Assembly (NCBI GenBank): GCA_016180065.1
Contig: JACPBY010000004.1
Location: forward strand, 19,951-83,950
Origin: Candidatus Woesearchaeota archaeon
GTDB taxonomy: Archaea; Nanobdellota; Nanobdellia; Woesearchaeales; UBA10216
DNA length: 64,000 bases
Direction: 5' to 3'
In this document: piece by piece, positions 1 to 9,023 of the stretch
Position numbering within the stretch: the first letter of the stretch is position 1
Layout of the letters: every line of letters starts with the position of its first letter
Translations under genes and position numbers: made by a program
Notes under the pieces: model-generated
Told to the model about the DNA's origin: nothing
Database searches by the model: none
What the model saw: the letters and a program-made list of their open reading frames with translations, nothing else

Positions 1-1
1 G

Positions 2-1360
2 GATGCAGAGACTTTGAAGAAGATTATTGCAGAAGGCGAGAATGTTGAGGTGGAATTGAAGCAGTCATTTCACAGCGTTCAGGATATCGCCAAAGATATC
101 TGTGCGTTTGCTAACACACAGGGAGGGCTTCTCATTCTTGGAGTTAAGGATAATGGAACCATTGAAGGTTTGAAGGGTGAACTTGATAAGGTTCAGCAGC
201 AGATATCAAATGCAAATTCGATGATTCACTCTGCTCCGCTGATCAGTGTGGAGATTTTAAGCTTGGATAACAAGAAGGTAGTTGTGGCAGCAGTACATAA
301 GGCTGATTCTTCTATTTTCCACAGTGTTGAAGGCGTTATTTATGTGAGAATTGGCAGTACAATCCAGCGGCTTGAGGGCCAGAGCATTGTTGAATTCCTC
401 AGGAACCGGCAGATTTTGTTGTTTGACGAGGCTATCGAGCCTTCTGCCAGATTGGAAGATATAGATCTCCGGAAGGTTAGAGCGTACATGGAGAAACGGG
501 GGCAGCCGGCGCTTCTTGATAGCCATTCACTGAAGGATTTCTTGATTAGCAAGAAGCTTGTTTCGCTGCAGCCAGATATGAAGCTTAAAAGCGCTGCCTT
601 GCTATTCTTTGCAAAGGATGTGCAGCAGTTTTATCCGTACACGCAGATAAAACTTGTCAGGTTTGATGGCTCTGAGCCGATAAAAGTGCTGGCATATGAG
701 GATGCGAAAGGCAGTTTGCCTCAGCTTATTGACCATTCTGTGAATTTTGTCATGAGGTTTGTTCCCAAGGAATTTGTTATAAAGGACACCCAAAGGGAAG
801 AGATACCCGCGCTGCCAGAGGAAGCTGTGAGAGAGGCCGTGATTAACGCTGTAGCCCACAGGGATTACTTTAACAAAAACGAGGTTCAGATAAGCGTGTT
901 TGATGACAGGGTTGAGATAACAAATCCTGGCGGCCTTCCTGAAGGCATGTCAAAGGAGCTTCTGGGAGCATTGTCCATTCAGCGCAACCCAAAAATCTAC
1001 CAGTTTCTGAAGGATTATGGCTACATGGAAGGAATTGGCTCTGGAATTTCCAAGATGTATAGCCTGATGCGGGAGAGCAGGCTTAACAATCCTGAATTTA
1101 TTACTACAAAAGAATTCTTCAGGGCAATATTAAGGACAAAAAAACTTGAAAAAACTGTAAAAAACGTTGCGGATTTGAGCGACAGGCAGCTTAAAGGCCT
1201 TGAATACCTTAAGCAGAAAGGCAAGGTTAAATCTCAGGATTACGCTTCAATCAATAAGATTTCAACACCAACCGCAATTAAAGACTTATTAGAACTTGAA
1301 AAGAAGAAGCTGATTAAGAAAATTGGCAAATACAAAGGAGCTCATTACGTCCTGACGTAA
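2..1360 (+). CDS. AlbA_2 domain / GHKL ATPase-type transcriptional regulator (probably 5' partial)
   Basis: The protein has the architecture of COG2865-type regulators. An N-terminal AlbA_2 (Schlafen-like) DNA-binding domain contains a VELKQSF segment and a FANTQGGLLILGV core. A GHKL/HATPase_c_4 region contains EAVINAVAHRDY and NPGGLPEG and ends in an EGIGSGI loop. A C-terminal winged-helix-like segment follows (about the last 60 residues). Such proteins are thought to act as ATP-sensing transcription regulators; the target here is unknown. The frame is open to the left edge (Asp-Ala-Glu-Thr precede a TTG at 14), and relatives usually begin a few residues earlier, so the true start is probably just outside the window. 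It lies 45 bp upstream of the pilin-like genes on the same strand, but co-transcription is not established. Confidence 0.8.
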   Translation, partial: DAETLKKIIAEGENVEVELKQSFHSVQDIAKDICAFANTQGGLLILGVKDNGTIEGLKGELDKVQQQISNANSMIHSAPLISVEILSLDNKKVVVAAVHKADSSIFHSVEGVIYVRIGSTIQRLEGQSIVEFLRNRQILLFDEAIEPSARLEDIDLRKVRAYMEKRGQPALLDSHSLKDFLISKKLVSLQPDMKLKSAALLFFAKDVQQFYPYTQIKLVRFDGSEPIKVLAYEDAKGSLPQLIDHSVNFVMRFVPKEFVIKDTQREEIPALPEEAVREAVINAVAHRDYFNKNEVQISVFDDRVEITNPGGLPEGMSKELLGALSIQRNPKIYQFLKDYGYMEGIGSGISKMYSLMRESRLNNPEFITTKEFFRAILRTKKLEKTVKNVADLSDRQLKGLEYLKQKGKVKSQDYASINKISTPTAIKDLLELEKKKLIKKIGKYKGAHYVLT

Positions 1361-1405
1361 AAACAAAGATAGTTCGACAAAGCTTGTATATTCGGCGGTG
1401 ATAAG

Positions 1406-2632
1406 ATGGGAAAAAGAGGCCAGGCTGCGAACGAGGCAGCCATGATAACGCTCATGGTGCTTTTTGTGCTGTCAATCTTCATGGCTGTGCTTTCAGACGA
1501 GCTTGCAGATGTTGTTGAAAAAAACTATAAGGACTCGCTTGAGGCCGTTGCAGACGTTGTGGAAGCTGAGGCGAACATAGCTCTCGGAGCTGAAGAGGGG
1601 TATTATCATTCTTTTGTCCTGCCGCCCAGGCTTGCAGGAAGCCGCTATACTTTTGAGTTCATAAACTCAACATTGCTCAGCACTTCTACAGTGAAAATAA
1701 ACGCAAGCATAATCAGGATTCATGCGCTTCAGGGCGACAGGACATACCACACTGACAGGATGCTCCAGCCAAATGTGCTTGGGAACCTTGTCAGGGCAGC
1801 CGGCTCGCTCAACTCAGTAAGAAAGGAAAAAGGAGAAATCATATTCAAGCCTGCAAGAGGGGCAAACCCGCCAGCCATCCTGACAGTCAGCCCAAAAGAA
1901 GGGCCAGGCGCTGGCGGAACAACTGTCGTGATTACCGGCACAGACTTTGTCAATCCTGTAACCGTCTCGTTTGGCGGCGCTTCAGCAGCGGTTACCTTCG
2001 ATAGCATAACACAGCTTACTGCTGTAACTCCTGCGCATGCTGCCGGCCAGGCTGATGTGGTGGTTACCAATCCTGACCTTCAACCAGACACGCTGAACGG
2101 AGGGTTCACTTACGTGGGAAGCGGAGGCGGATTGCCAAACTGGAGGCCATGTAATAACGGTGCTGAGTGCGCATCGGGCTGGTGCGGCGATGACGACGAC
2201 AACGATGGCTTCAGTGATGCAGGAAGCGGCATATGCAGGCCAGACCCCGGCCCTGGCAACTACGACTGCGATGACTCTGTATGGGCTGTTAAGCCCCGGC
2301 AGGCAAGCCATTTTACCTATCCTCGCTCTGACGGAACCTTTGACTACGACTGTGACGGCTTGGAAACTCCGAACCCCGGCTTTAACTGTCTTGCAACAGT
2401 AGCCAATAACCCTGGCTGCTCAGGCTCAAGCTTGCCGGGTAAAGGAGGCTATACCAGCTCAATTCCTGCCTGCGGCAGCAGCGGAACATTCAGGATGTGC
2501 AGACAATATTCCGGCTCAGGCTGCAGCACATGGGTAGGTGACTACCCTTGCAGCGACCCCTGCAACGTAAACCCCCCGACAATCACCAGAGTGAAAACTT
2601 ATGATTATACCGCCACAATGGGCTGCAAATAA
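1406..2632 (+). CDS. Pilin-like surface protein with IPT/TIG domain and MopE-type metal-binding motif
   Basis: The N-terminus (MGKRGQAANEAAM, then a hydrophobic helix to about residue 30) is a class III signal peptide that an archaeal prepilin peptidase would cut after KRG. Residues about 155-238 form an IPT/TIG immunoglobulin-like domain (ILTVSPKEGPGAGGTTVVITG and FGGASAAVTF). The C-terminal 170 residues are Cys-rich and carry acidic DDDDNDGFSDAGSG, DCDDSVWAVKP and DYDCDG segments typical of the MopE-like putative metal-binding motif. This suggests a filament-tip or adhesin subunit displayed by a type IV filament system. It is first in a run of four proteins with similar signal peptides (1406-4887). 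The start is supported by the signal-peptide position and an upstream GGCGGTGATAAG. Confidence 0.75.
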   Translation: MGKRGQAANEAAMITLMVLFVLSIFMAVLSDELADVVEKNYKDSLEAVADVVEAEANIALGAEEGYYHSFVLPPRLAGSRYTFEFINSTLLSTSTVKINASIIRIHALQGDRTYHTDRMLQPNVLGNLVRAAGSLNSVRKEKGEIIFKPARGANPPAILTVSPKEGPGAGGTTVVITGTDFVNPVTVSFGGASAAVTFDSITQLTAVTPAHAAGQADVVVTNPDLQPDTLNGGFTYVGSGGGLPNWRPCNNGAECASGWCGDDDDNDGFSDAGSGICRPDPGPGNYDCDDSVWAVKPRQASHFTYPRSDGTFDYDCDGLETPNPGFNCLATVANNPGCSGSSLPGKGGYTSSIPACGSSGTFRMCRQYSGSGCSTWVGDYPCSDPCNVNPPTITRVKTYDYTATMGCK

Positions 2633-2691
2633 TTCCAGGAAGATTAACAAATGTTTTAAAGCAAATTGTCCGTGCTGATGGAAAAAGAGGC

Positions 2692-3117
2692 ATGAGAATG
2701 AGAATAGCGAAAAGCGCGAGAAAAGCCCAGACAATATCCTTTGATGCCCTCATAGGAGTGGGGCTTTTCATTGTTGCAGTGATACTGCTGTTTTACATTA
2801 CGGGGCGGGAGTCCAAGGGCAAGGAGTCTGTGCAGGTTGAGGATGATTCTGAGAAGCTTACAGGCCTGCTCAGTTCCCCACAGAACACCAGCATTTCTAT
2901 TGTGTCAGGGTCAAAGGTTGACTCTGGCAGGCTTGAAGAGCTTTCCATGCTCCAGTATGAGCTGATAAAGGCGCAGGCAGGCACGTCAGCAGACTTCTGC
3001 ATATTCTTTGAGGATGAAAAAGGAAATGTCATACCCCTCCCTGATGGCAGGATTGGCATAGGCAATGCGTTTGTGAACATAAGCGGAAAGGCGTGCAACG
3101 GGACAATGCCGCCATAA
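2692..3117 (+). CDS. Small pilin-like protein (class III signal peptide)
   Basis: A 141-residue protein whose N-terminus (SARKAQTISFDALIGVGLFIV) matches an archaeal type IV pilin signal: basic residues, Ala at the cleavage site, then Gln at +1 of a hydrophobic helix. The rest is a short soluble domain with two cysteines (FCIFFEDE and GKACNG) that may form a disulphide outside the cell. It sits between other pilin-like genes, 15 bp before the next. ATG at 2692 is used; an in-frame ATG two codons later is equally possible. No more specific family was recognised. Confidence 0.65.
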   Translation: MRMRIAKSARKAQTISFDALIGVGLFIVAVILLFYITGRESKGKESVQVEDDSEKLTGLLSSPQNTSISIVSGSKVDSGRLEELSMLQYELIKAQAGTSADFCIFFEDEKGNVIPLPDGRIGIGNAFVNISGKACNGTMPP

Positions 3118-3131
3118 AAACGGGAAAAAAG

Positions 3132-3638
3132 ATGCGTAAAAAGGGCCAATACATCATCCTTGATGCTTTTATTGCAGCAATGATGCTTGCTGTAGGAATA
3201 ATGCTCATACTGGCAACGAGGCACAGCTCCAGCTACCTGAAGCAGCCAGTTATTGCCTCACAGGACCTGGCATCTTCTCTGGGCTCCACAAAGCTGAGCG
3301 ACCTTAACGACCCGCTGGTCCTTAACATGACGTCTGAGGGGATAATAACCGCGCTTGATAACACTGTCCTGCAGCAGGCAGCAGAGTTTTACAAGCGCAA
3401 CATGGCAGCCAGCGCTGCCGAGCTGATACGGAATGTGAGCGCAAGGCTGATAGCCCCGCAGTACAGCTTTGAGGTCAGGGTAAACAACGAACTAATTTAT
3501 TCAAGAGCTTCAGGAGAAGGGTCAAGGCGAAACCAAAGCAGGCTTGTGATAGCCTCAAGAAAGGTGCTGTTTGGGGTGTTAAACGACACCGTGGAGTTGT
3601 GGGGCCCGTGGATAGGCGAAGTGACCGTGTGGGAGTAA
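3132..3638 (+). CDS. Pilin-like protein (class III signal peptide)
   Basis: The sequence begins MRKKGQYIILDAFIAAMMLAVGIML, a textbook archaeal prepilin leader (KKG followed by Gln and a hydrophobic N-terminal helix). The mature part of about 160 residues has no recognised domain and several Asn-X-Ser/Thr sites. An earlier in-frame ATG (3093) would place 13 residues ahead of the leader and overlap the previous gene. The ATG at 3132, after GGGAAAAAAG, is preferred. The gene ends four bases before the next start, so the pilin genes appear to be one transcription unit. Confidence 0.7.
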   Translation: MRKKGQYIILDAFIAAMMLAVGIMLILATRHSSSYLKQPVIASQDLASSLGSTKLSDLNDPLVLNMTSEGIITALDNTVLQQAAEFYKRNMAASAAELIRNVSARLIAPQYSFEVRVNNELIYSRASGEGSRRNQSRLVIASRKVLFGVLNDTVELWGPWIGEVTVWE

Positions 3639-3642
3639 GAAG

Positions 3643-4887
3643 ATGGGCAGCATAGGCAGTAAAATGAGGCGCAAGCAGGGATTGTTTTTTACATCAGTTG
3701 CGTTCATAATAGTCATAATACTTGTCTTGACTTTCTCTCCCCCCAGGCCAATAACCCTTGCTTATGAAACCCAGGCCATGGAGGCAAGGGCAAGGATGGT
3801 GAATGAGCACACCAAAGCTGTTGTTAACAGCTACCTGCCCCTTGCCATCCGGATTTCAGCGTACAACACGTTTGCTGCCCTCGCGGAATTCCTGCAGGAA
3901 AAAAGCAGGCAGGGAAAAGGAAAATATTTTGCAACAACCGAGCTTTTCAACCTGACATTCAGCGAAGTAATGGTTAACGGCACAATCTGCTGTGACATAC
4001 AAGGCCCTCCGGACTGGCCAAGCTGCGACAGTGACGTCAAGGCTGATGTTCTTGACCGGAGCAAGCACCTAAGCATAGATGACTGCCTGGAAAAGCCGGT
4101 GATGAGAGATAAAAACCTCTCCATACTTTTGAAGCGGATTGAAAATGCCTCGTTCGTTGCGCTCAGGGTGAATACGAGCATAGGAGGGTATGACCTGAAA
4201 GATGCAAGGATAATAGAGCTTTTCCAGGACAACCGCACAGGCCCGTGGAAGGTTGGCATTAATGTCTCAGTAAACTACTCCATAACTGTCGGGGATATTT
4301 CAGTCAACAATTCAAAAAACATCTCTGTCCTTTTCAGCATAGAAGGCATACCTGACCCGCTTTATCCTGTAGAAAGCTGGTTTGTTGACGAAGATGGGGA
4401 TACTGTCACGGGCGCAGCCGGCGACCCTGACGAGCGCATTTACACCAACTACTTCAATGCCACAAACATCACAAAGTGGAACTTATCGAACCTTTACAGG
4501 CAGGCAGACTGGAGGCTTTACAAGCATGATGAGAACGCTTCCAGCTTCCTCATGAGATTTTACGGCATGGATGAGCGCTCGCCCTGCTGCGGAGTTGAAA
4601 GCCTGATAAACCCGTTCACAATGGAAACTGTCAATGGCAGGGTGGAAAAGCCATACGTGGACTGGTGCTACTATGGCGGCAACAACCGCTGCACTTCATC
4701 ACAGGCAGGCAGCATGTGGAATGTTACCTGCATGACAAACCCTGTTGACCAGGACACCGAGAAGTTCTACAGGTTCGCAATCAGCAGCTACCACGCCTCC
4801 CAATACAACGCAACAAACCACCTCTACGGATTAGACCCTGATGGTGCAGGCCCGCTTCCTGCCTGCGCAGAAACGCCATTTCCATAG
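3643..4887 (+). CDS. Membrane-anchored extracellular protein of the pilin-like cluster
   Basis: A 414-residue protein with an N-terminal segment MRRKQGLFFTSVAFIIVIILVLTF that again resembles a class III signal or signal anchor. A large extracytoplasmic domain follows, with many N-glycosylation-type Asn-X-Ser/Thr sites, paired cysteines (ICCDIQGPPDWPSCD, CCGVES, DWCYYGGNNRC) and an acidic DEDGDTVTGAAGDPDER loop that could bind calcium. It is probably a surface or filament-associated protein. An alternative start is the ATG at 3664, seven codons downstream, immediately before the leader. No family was recognised. Confidence 0.65.
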   Translation: MGSIGSKMRRKQGLFFTSVAFIIVIILVLTFSPPRPITLAYETQAMEARARMVNEHTKAVVNSYLPLAIRISAYNTFAALAEFLQEKSRQGKGKYFATTELFNLTFSEVMVNGTICCDIQGPPDWPSCDSDVKADVLDRSKHLSIDDCLEKPVMRDKNLSILLKRIENASFVALRVNTSIGGYDLKDARIIELFQDNRTGPWKVGINVSVNYSITVGDISVNNSKNISVLFSIEGIPDPLYPVESWFVDEDGDTVTGAAGDPDERIYTNYFNATNITKWNLSNLYRQADWRLYKHDENASSFLMRFYGMDERSPCCGVESLINPFTMETVNGRVEKPYVDWCYYGGNNRCTSSQAGSMWNVTCMTNPVDQDTEKFYRFAISSYHASQYNATNHLYGLDPDGAGPLPACAETPFP

Positions 4888-4897
4888 CTAAACAGCA

Positions 4898-5695
4898 ATG
4901 ATAAAGAAAACGCTCGTAACGGCAAAGAACACGGCAGGATTTTTCCTTGCAGTTGCCAACGCATTTAACCCGCTCTATTATCGCGCTATAACACAGAAGC
5001 CACTTGGCACCATAATTGGCCATGTCCTCTATCTGCTGCTCATTATTGTGCTGCTGACAGCAGCAACTGTCCTGCCATCTCTGCAGCTGAAGGAGCTTCT
5101 TGAAATCAGGGTAAAAGCCGCTCTGGAAACCAAAGAGCCAATACAGGCAAAAATCAGCTGGCTGGGAAACACCCAGATTTTCGTGAACACCACAGTGAAT
5201 GAGAAGGAAGCGGAGAAATATGACCTTGCCCTCTCGTCATCAGAGCTTCGCTCAAAACCAGCCCTGTGCTTTTTCAGAAATGAGGTGTGCCAGCTGTTCG
5301 GTGTTAAGCAGGGCTCAATCCCCATTTCCGAGCTTAATATAGGCAAAGCAGGCAAGGCATCAAGTGCAACCTTAACACTCCTTGCCATAATGCTGCCGGG
5401 GCTGCTTATCCTGCTATACCTTTCACTGGCTGTGAAATACCTGGCGCTTGCCATTGCTGCAGCAGCAATCGGGTACATTGCCATCAAAGTTACAAAGAGG
5501 GACACGGGCATGCTTGACACAATAAAGATAGCCGCATATTCAATGACTGCCCTCGCAGTGCTTGACTTTGCAGCATACCTGCTTCAGAACAGCCCTGTCA
5601 AAATACCAGCCTTTGCCCCGCTGCTTGCTTATCTGGCGATACTGGCCGTTGCATTATTCCTCCATGGCGTGGCAAGGGTGGATGACAGAATTTAA
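4898..5695 (+). CDS. Multi-pass membrane protein, DUF1189-like
   Basis: A 265-residue protein with about five predicted transmembrane helices, one near residue 45 and four in the C-terminal half. An extracytoplasmic loop between them contains two cysteines (CFFRNEVCQLF). Overall order (an N-terminal FNPLYYRAI segment, a TM helix, a soluble loop, then a helical bundle) resembles DUF1189 membrane proteins, but I cannot confirm family membership. It follows the pilin-like genes by 10 bp and may be co-transcribed. Function unknown. Confidence 0.6.
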   Translation: MIKKTLVTAKNTAGFFLAVANAFNPLYYRAITQKPLGTIIGHVLYLLLIIVLLTAATVLPSLQLKELLEIRVKAALETKEPIQAKISWLGNTQIFVNTTVNEKEAEKYDLALSSSELRSKPALCFFRNEVCQLFGVKQGSIPISELNIGKAGKASSATLTLLAIMLPGLLILLYLSLAVKYLALAIAAAAIGYIAIKVTKRDTGMLDTIKIAAYSMTALAVLDFAAYLLQNSPVKIPAFAPLLAYLAILAVALFLHGVARVDDRI

Positions 5696-5730
5696 AAAGC
5701 CGCCCTCTTCTTTAGCTATTGCGGTACAAG

Positions 5731-6732
5731 ATGAAAACAAGTGAAATTGTCTGCCTAGGCATTGAAAGCACAGCACATACTTTTAGTGTAGGAATAGCAA
5801 CTGCAACTGTGGCTGAAAAAACAAGAGGCAAGGTGCTTGCAAATGTTATAAAACAATTCACAACAAAAACCGGAGGCATAATACCAGCAGAGGCTGCAGA
5901 GCACCACGTTGAGGTTTGTGATGTTGCAATAAAGGAGGCGTTAGCTGCAGCAGCAATCAAGATCAGGGATGTTGACATAATTTCTTTTTCACAGGGCCCA
6001 GGAATAGGGCACTGCCTCAGGATAGGGGCGGCAGCCGCAAGGACCCTGGCAGTTGTGCACAAAAAGCCGCTCGTTGGGGTGAACCACTGCATTTCGCACC
6101 TTGAAATAGGCAAGCTTCTCACAGCAGCGAAAGACCCGGTTCTCCTGTACGCTTCAGGAGCAAACACTCAGGTCATTGCGTTTGAGGCAGGAAAATACAG
6201 AATCTTCGGGGAAACGCTGGACCAAGGAGTGGGCAACATGCTGGACGCATTCGCCAGGCATATCGGCCTTGGCTTTCCAGGAGGGCCACAGGTAATGAAG
6301 ATGGCAAAGGGTGGGAAAAATTACATTGAGCTGCCTTACGTTGTAAAGGGGATGGACGTAAGCTTTGGCGGAATACTTACAAACATCACGCGCAAATACG
6401 ACAACGGCAGCTACAGCAAGGAGGACCTGTGCTACTCGCTGCAGGAAACTACCTTTGCCATGCTTGTGGAAGTGGCGGAGAGGGCGCTTGCACACACAGG
6501 CAAGACTGAGTTGCTGCTTGGAGGCGGGGTTGCCTGCAACGCAAGGCTCCAGGAGATGTGCAGAATAATGTGCGAGGAGAGAGGAGCAAAGCTGTTTGTG
6601 CCCGAAAGGCAGTTCCTCGTGGACAACGGAGCTATGATAGCCTGGCTTGGCATCCTTGAATACCTGAAAGGCACAAGGACGCCTGTGGAACGTTCAGCGA
6701 TAAAGCCATACTGGAGGACGGATGAGGCTTAA
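5731..6732 (+). CDS. kae1: tRNA N6-adenosine threonylcarbamoyltransferase, KEOPS subunit Kae1
   Basis: Kae1 transfers the threonylcarbamoyl group to A37 of ANN-decoding tRNAs (t6A) within the KEOPS complex. The 333-residue protein shows the ASKHA fold: GIESTAHTFSVGI at the N-terminus, the metal-binding H119xxxH123 (VNHCISHLE), DQGVGNMLDAFARHIGL, LGGGVACNARL and the DNGAMIAWLG motif. Unlike several archaeal homologues it has no C-terminal Bud32 kinase fusion, so Bud32 must be encoded elsewhere. ATG at 5731 is preferred over a TTG four codons upstream. The gene at 53496, predicted to convert t6A to ms2t6A, acts on the product of this pathway. Confidence 0.95.
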   Translation: MKTSEIVCLGIESTAHTFSVGIATATVAEKTRGKVLANVIKQFTTKTGGIIPAEAAEHHVEVCDVAIKEALAAAAIKIRDVDIISFSQGPGIGHCLRIGAAAARTLAVVHKKPLVGVNHCISHLEIGKLLTAAKDPVLLYASGANTQVIAFEAGKYRIFGETLDQGVGNMLDAFARHIGLGFPGGPQVMKMAKGGKNYIELPYVVKGMDVSFGGILTNITRKYDNGSYSKEDLCYSLQETTFAMLVEVAERALAHTGKTELLLGGGVACNARLQEMCRIMCEERGAKLFVPERQFLVDNGAMIAWLGILEYLKGTRTPVERSAIKPYWRTDEA

Positions 6733-6800
6733 GTCACAGAATCAGCCGCAGCCTCAATCACCCGCTTAATGTCACCGGTGAAAGCTTTACTTGCATTTAT

Positions 6801-6890
6801 AGAGAACTTTGAATAACCACATATTTATGATTCTTGTTCAAAGTTCTCTTAGACAACTTTGCTATATAACTGGGATAATTAAAGTTGTCT
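6801..6890. repeat. Twin-hairpin element, copy 1
   Basis: Two long perfect inverted repeats lie back to back. Arms AGAGAACTTTGAA (6801-6813) and TTCAAAGTTCTCT (6837-6849) enclose 23 nt; one base later arms AGACAACTTT (6851-6860) and AAAGTTGTCT (6881-6890) enclose 20 nt. The two left arms resemble each other. The same geometry recurs at 50857-50947. The surrounding gene-free stretch 6733-7104 is otherwise featureless: short frames inside it (such as 6809-7063) look non-coding. Confidence 0.7.
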
Positions 6891-7104
6891 GTAATTTCAA
6901 TAGCGACTGTTTCGCCATCTCTGCTATGTCAACAATCACGCCATTGTGTTTTTTCCGAAAATTCCGCAAGCCTTCCGCAGAAATGCGTTTTTGGCGTTGT
7001 TTATGCGCCGCTTCCGGAATATTTCCTGGCGTTGCCGAAAATCTTGCGGCTTTTATTGGCTAAGGTTCATTAATTCCAGCTTCTATTCTCAGCTGCGGTG
7101 AGGC

Positions 7105-7518
7105 ATGACGAAGTTAGTGTTGTCTGAGAAAAAGCTTACGGCTGCCTGTGCAGCAACAGCCCTAATAGGCATAGCAAGCATTTTTATTATTTCCTTACTG
7201 GCAGAGCCATTGCGGCTATCGCCGGGTGAAGCTGCAAGAGGAAGCACAGGCAGCAGCGCAAGCCAGAAAGCAAAAATCTCAGGATTTGTTGATTCTGTAG
7301 ACATTAAGGAAAGCCATGCTGTTATTGGAATAGCGGCTTTAGAGGCTGTTGAAGCGATAAGCTTTGACACCAGCTATGTAAAGCGCCTTGGCCTTGAAAG
7401 GTTCCAGGAAGTTGAAGCGCTTGGCGAGCTCAGGCGTTACAAGGGCAGGGAGTCTTTTGTAATTGCAAAAATAAAGCTGCTTAACAGGAATACGAGCTTC
7501 TGCCAATCAGGTGATTAA
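7105..7518 (+). CDS. Membrane-anchored OB-fold-like protein
   Basis: A 137-residue protein with one N-terminal transmembrane helix (about residues 11-33), a Gly/Ser/Ala-rich linker, and a small beta-rich domain (KISGFVDSVDIKES to YKGRESFVIAKIKLL) with the spacing of an OB fold. Similar anchored OB domains occur in archaea, but their function is not clear to me. Start ATG follows GGTGAGG. The last eight bases overlap the following transporter gene, suggesting translational coupling. Confidence 0.6.
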   Translation: MTKLVLSEKKLTAACAATALIGIASIFIISLLAEPLRLSPGEAARGSTGSSASQKAKISGFVDSVDIKESHAVIGIAALEAVEAISFDTSYVKRLGLERFQEVEALGELRRYKGRESFVIAKIKLLNRNTSFCQSGD

Positions 7519-8734
7519 CTTGCCGGCTGAATTTTTCATCCTTCTCTTTGCTGCGGCAGCAGGTGTTGCAGCCGGAATAATAACAGGCATACTCCCTGGC
7601 TTGCACATAAACCTTGTTGCAGTAGCTGTTTCATCTATGGTAATCGCCAAAGAGCTTGACCCGGTTGCTGTTGCGGTTTTCATCATTTCAATGTCAATCA
7701 GCCACGTATTCCACGAGTTTGTGCCCTCTGTTTTTCTTGGCTTTTCAGAATCAGAATCAGCGCTTTCAGTCCTTCCGGGGCACAGGATGCTCATGAAAGG
7801 GCAGGGCAGGAAGGCAGTCATGTTAGCATCTTTCGGGGCACTTTCCGGAACTCTTGCTTTAATCATGATTTCGCCATTGCTGCTGATAGCAATAAAGCCT
7901 GTTTTTTCTGCAACAAAAAGCCACATCGCCCTAATCCTGATTGGAGTGATTGCCGTCCACTTTATCAAATGCGGCAAAAAGCCAAAAGCGCTCGCAATAA
8001 ACGCAACTGTCCTTTTCCTCTCAGGAGCCTTTGGGCTGGCTGTCTTCAGCCTGCCAAACCTAAAAGAGCCGCTGTTGCCGATGTTTTCAGGGCTTTTCGG
8101 GCTCAGCTCCATCATCGGAGGGCTCCTGAGCGGGTCATCCTTTCCAGTGCAGCAAAAGGCAGCAGCCATAAAAGCCGGGAGCGCGCTCAAAGTTGCAAAA
8201 CTGGCATCTGTCGGGCTTTTTTCCAGCTCGCTTATGGGCATGTTCCCGGCTCTTGGGCCTGCCCAGGCAGCTATGCTTGGCACTGCCTCATTAAGAAAAT
8301 TGAAAGCCCCGGCTTACATGTTTCTTCTTGGGACAATAGCGTCAGCCTCAATGCTCTTCGCGCTACTGACGCTTTACTCTTTCGGAAAAGCAAGGAACGG
8401 CTCAATAGCCGTGATGGGCGAGTTGCTGGAAATCAATTTAGCTTCTGCAAGCCTGCTGCTCGCAGTTGCAGCTGTTGCAGCTTCTGCAGCATGCATAACT
8501 GTTGCCATGGTTTCCAAGCTGTTTGTTATGGCTGCTGGAAAAATGAACTACTGCCTTATAAGCTGGCTGACGATTGCTTTTATCATTGCTTTCGTTGCAC
8601 TAATCTCAGGCATTATCGGGCTGCTTGTGCTGGCTACAGCAACCGCAATCGGCATGGTGCCTGTCCTCACCAGGTCAAGCAGGCAGCTCCTCATGGGCTG
8701 CCTGATGGTGCCGGTGATTGGGCACTACCTCTGA
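7511..8734 (+). CDS. TctA-family (DUF112/COG1784-like) membrane transporter
   Basis: A 407-residue polytopic protein whose first helix contains the signature GIITGILPGLHINLVAVA, as in the TctA/DUF112 family. A duplicated counterpart in the middle (SLMGMFPALGPAQAAMLG) suggests the usual two-repeat architecture with about ten to twelve helices. Bacterial TctA is the large membrane subunit of tripartite tricarboxylate transporters; archaeal members usually occur without TctB/TctC, and no such partners are seen here. GTG start at 7511, overlapping the previous gene by eight bases; a TTG at 7520 is an alternative. Substrate unknown. Confidence 0.75.
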   Translation: MINLPAEFFILLFAAAAGVAAGIITGILPGLHINLVAVAVSSMVIAKELDPVAVAVFIISMSISHVFHEFVPSVFLGFSESESALSVLPGHRMLMKGQGRKAVMLASFGALSGTLALIMISPLLLIAIKPVFSATKSHIALILIGVIAVHFIKCGKKPKALAINATVLFLSGAFGLAVFSLPNLKEPLLPMFSGLFGLSSIIGGLLSGSSFPVQQKAAAIKAGSALKVAKLASVGLFSSSLMGMFPALGPAQAAMLGTASLRKLKAPAYMFLLGTIASASMLFALLTLYSFGKARNGSIAVMGELLEINLASASLLLAVAAVAASAACITVAMVSKLFVMAAGKMNYCLISWLTIAFIIAFVALISGIIGLLVLATATAIGMVPVLTRSSRQLLMGCLMVPVIGHYL

Positions 8735-8769
8735 AAAAAACGTCATTGAATATGAGGAGAAGTTTGCCG

Positions 8770-9006
8770 CTAGTTTAGCTTCAGCGCCTTCTTCATAGCG
8801 TTCTTGTCAAAGCCCACGATGAACTGGCCGTCAATCTCTATTACAGGAACGCCCATCTGGCCTGACTTGTCAACCATGTGCTGCAAAGCCTTTTGGTCTG
8901 CCGCAACATTTACCTCACTATACTGAATGTTGTTCTCCTTCAAAAAGGCCTTCGCCCTCTCGCACCAAGGGCATGTAGGAGTGCTGTAGACTGTCACGTC
9001 AGGCAT
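8770..9006 (-). CDS. Glutaredoxin/NrdH-like thioredoxin-fold protein
   Basis: A 78-residue protein consisting of one complete glutaredoxin domain: VTVYSTPTCPWCERAKAFL with the CPWC redox centre (residues 12-15), the cis-proline loop GVPVIEIDG and the GFD segment. Length fits single-domain NrdH/glutaredoxin proteins that reduce disulphides in the cytoplasm. A GGAGGAAG ribosome-binding site precedes the ATG. A 33-codon membrane-peptide frame lies just upstream on the same strand. Confidence 0.9.
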   Translation of the reverse strand: MPDVTVYSTPTCPWCERAKAFLKENNIQYSEVNVAADQKALQHMVDKSGQMGVPVIEIDGQFIVGFDKNAMKKALKLN

Positions 9007-9023
9007 TTTTTACTTCCTCCCTG

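Noticed and set aside
6801-6890. CRISPR array or classical terminator as the explanation for the paired inverted repeats
   Set aside because: There are only two units, alternating in orientation, with non-uniform arms; no cas genes lie nearby and no T-run follows the stems.
6809-7063. Two overlapping plus-strand frames in the gap after kae1
   Set aside because: They run through the inverted repeats, have Cys/Phe-rich composition unlike the neighbours and no ribosome-binding site; treated as non-coding.
7507-8283. 258-codon minus-strand frame opposite the TctA-family gene
   Set aside because: It is the antisense of a strongly supported membrane protein gene; Ala/Pro/Ser-rich composition is typical of such shadows.
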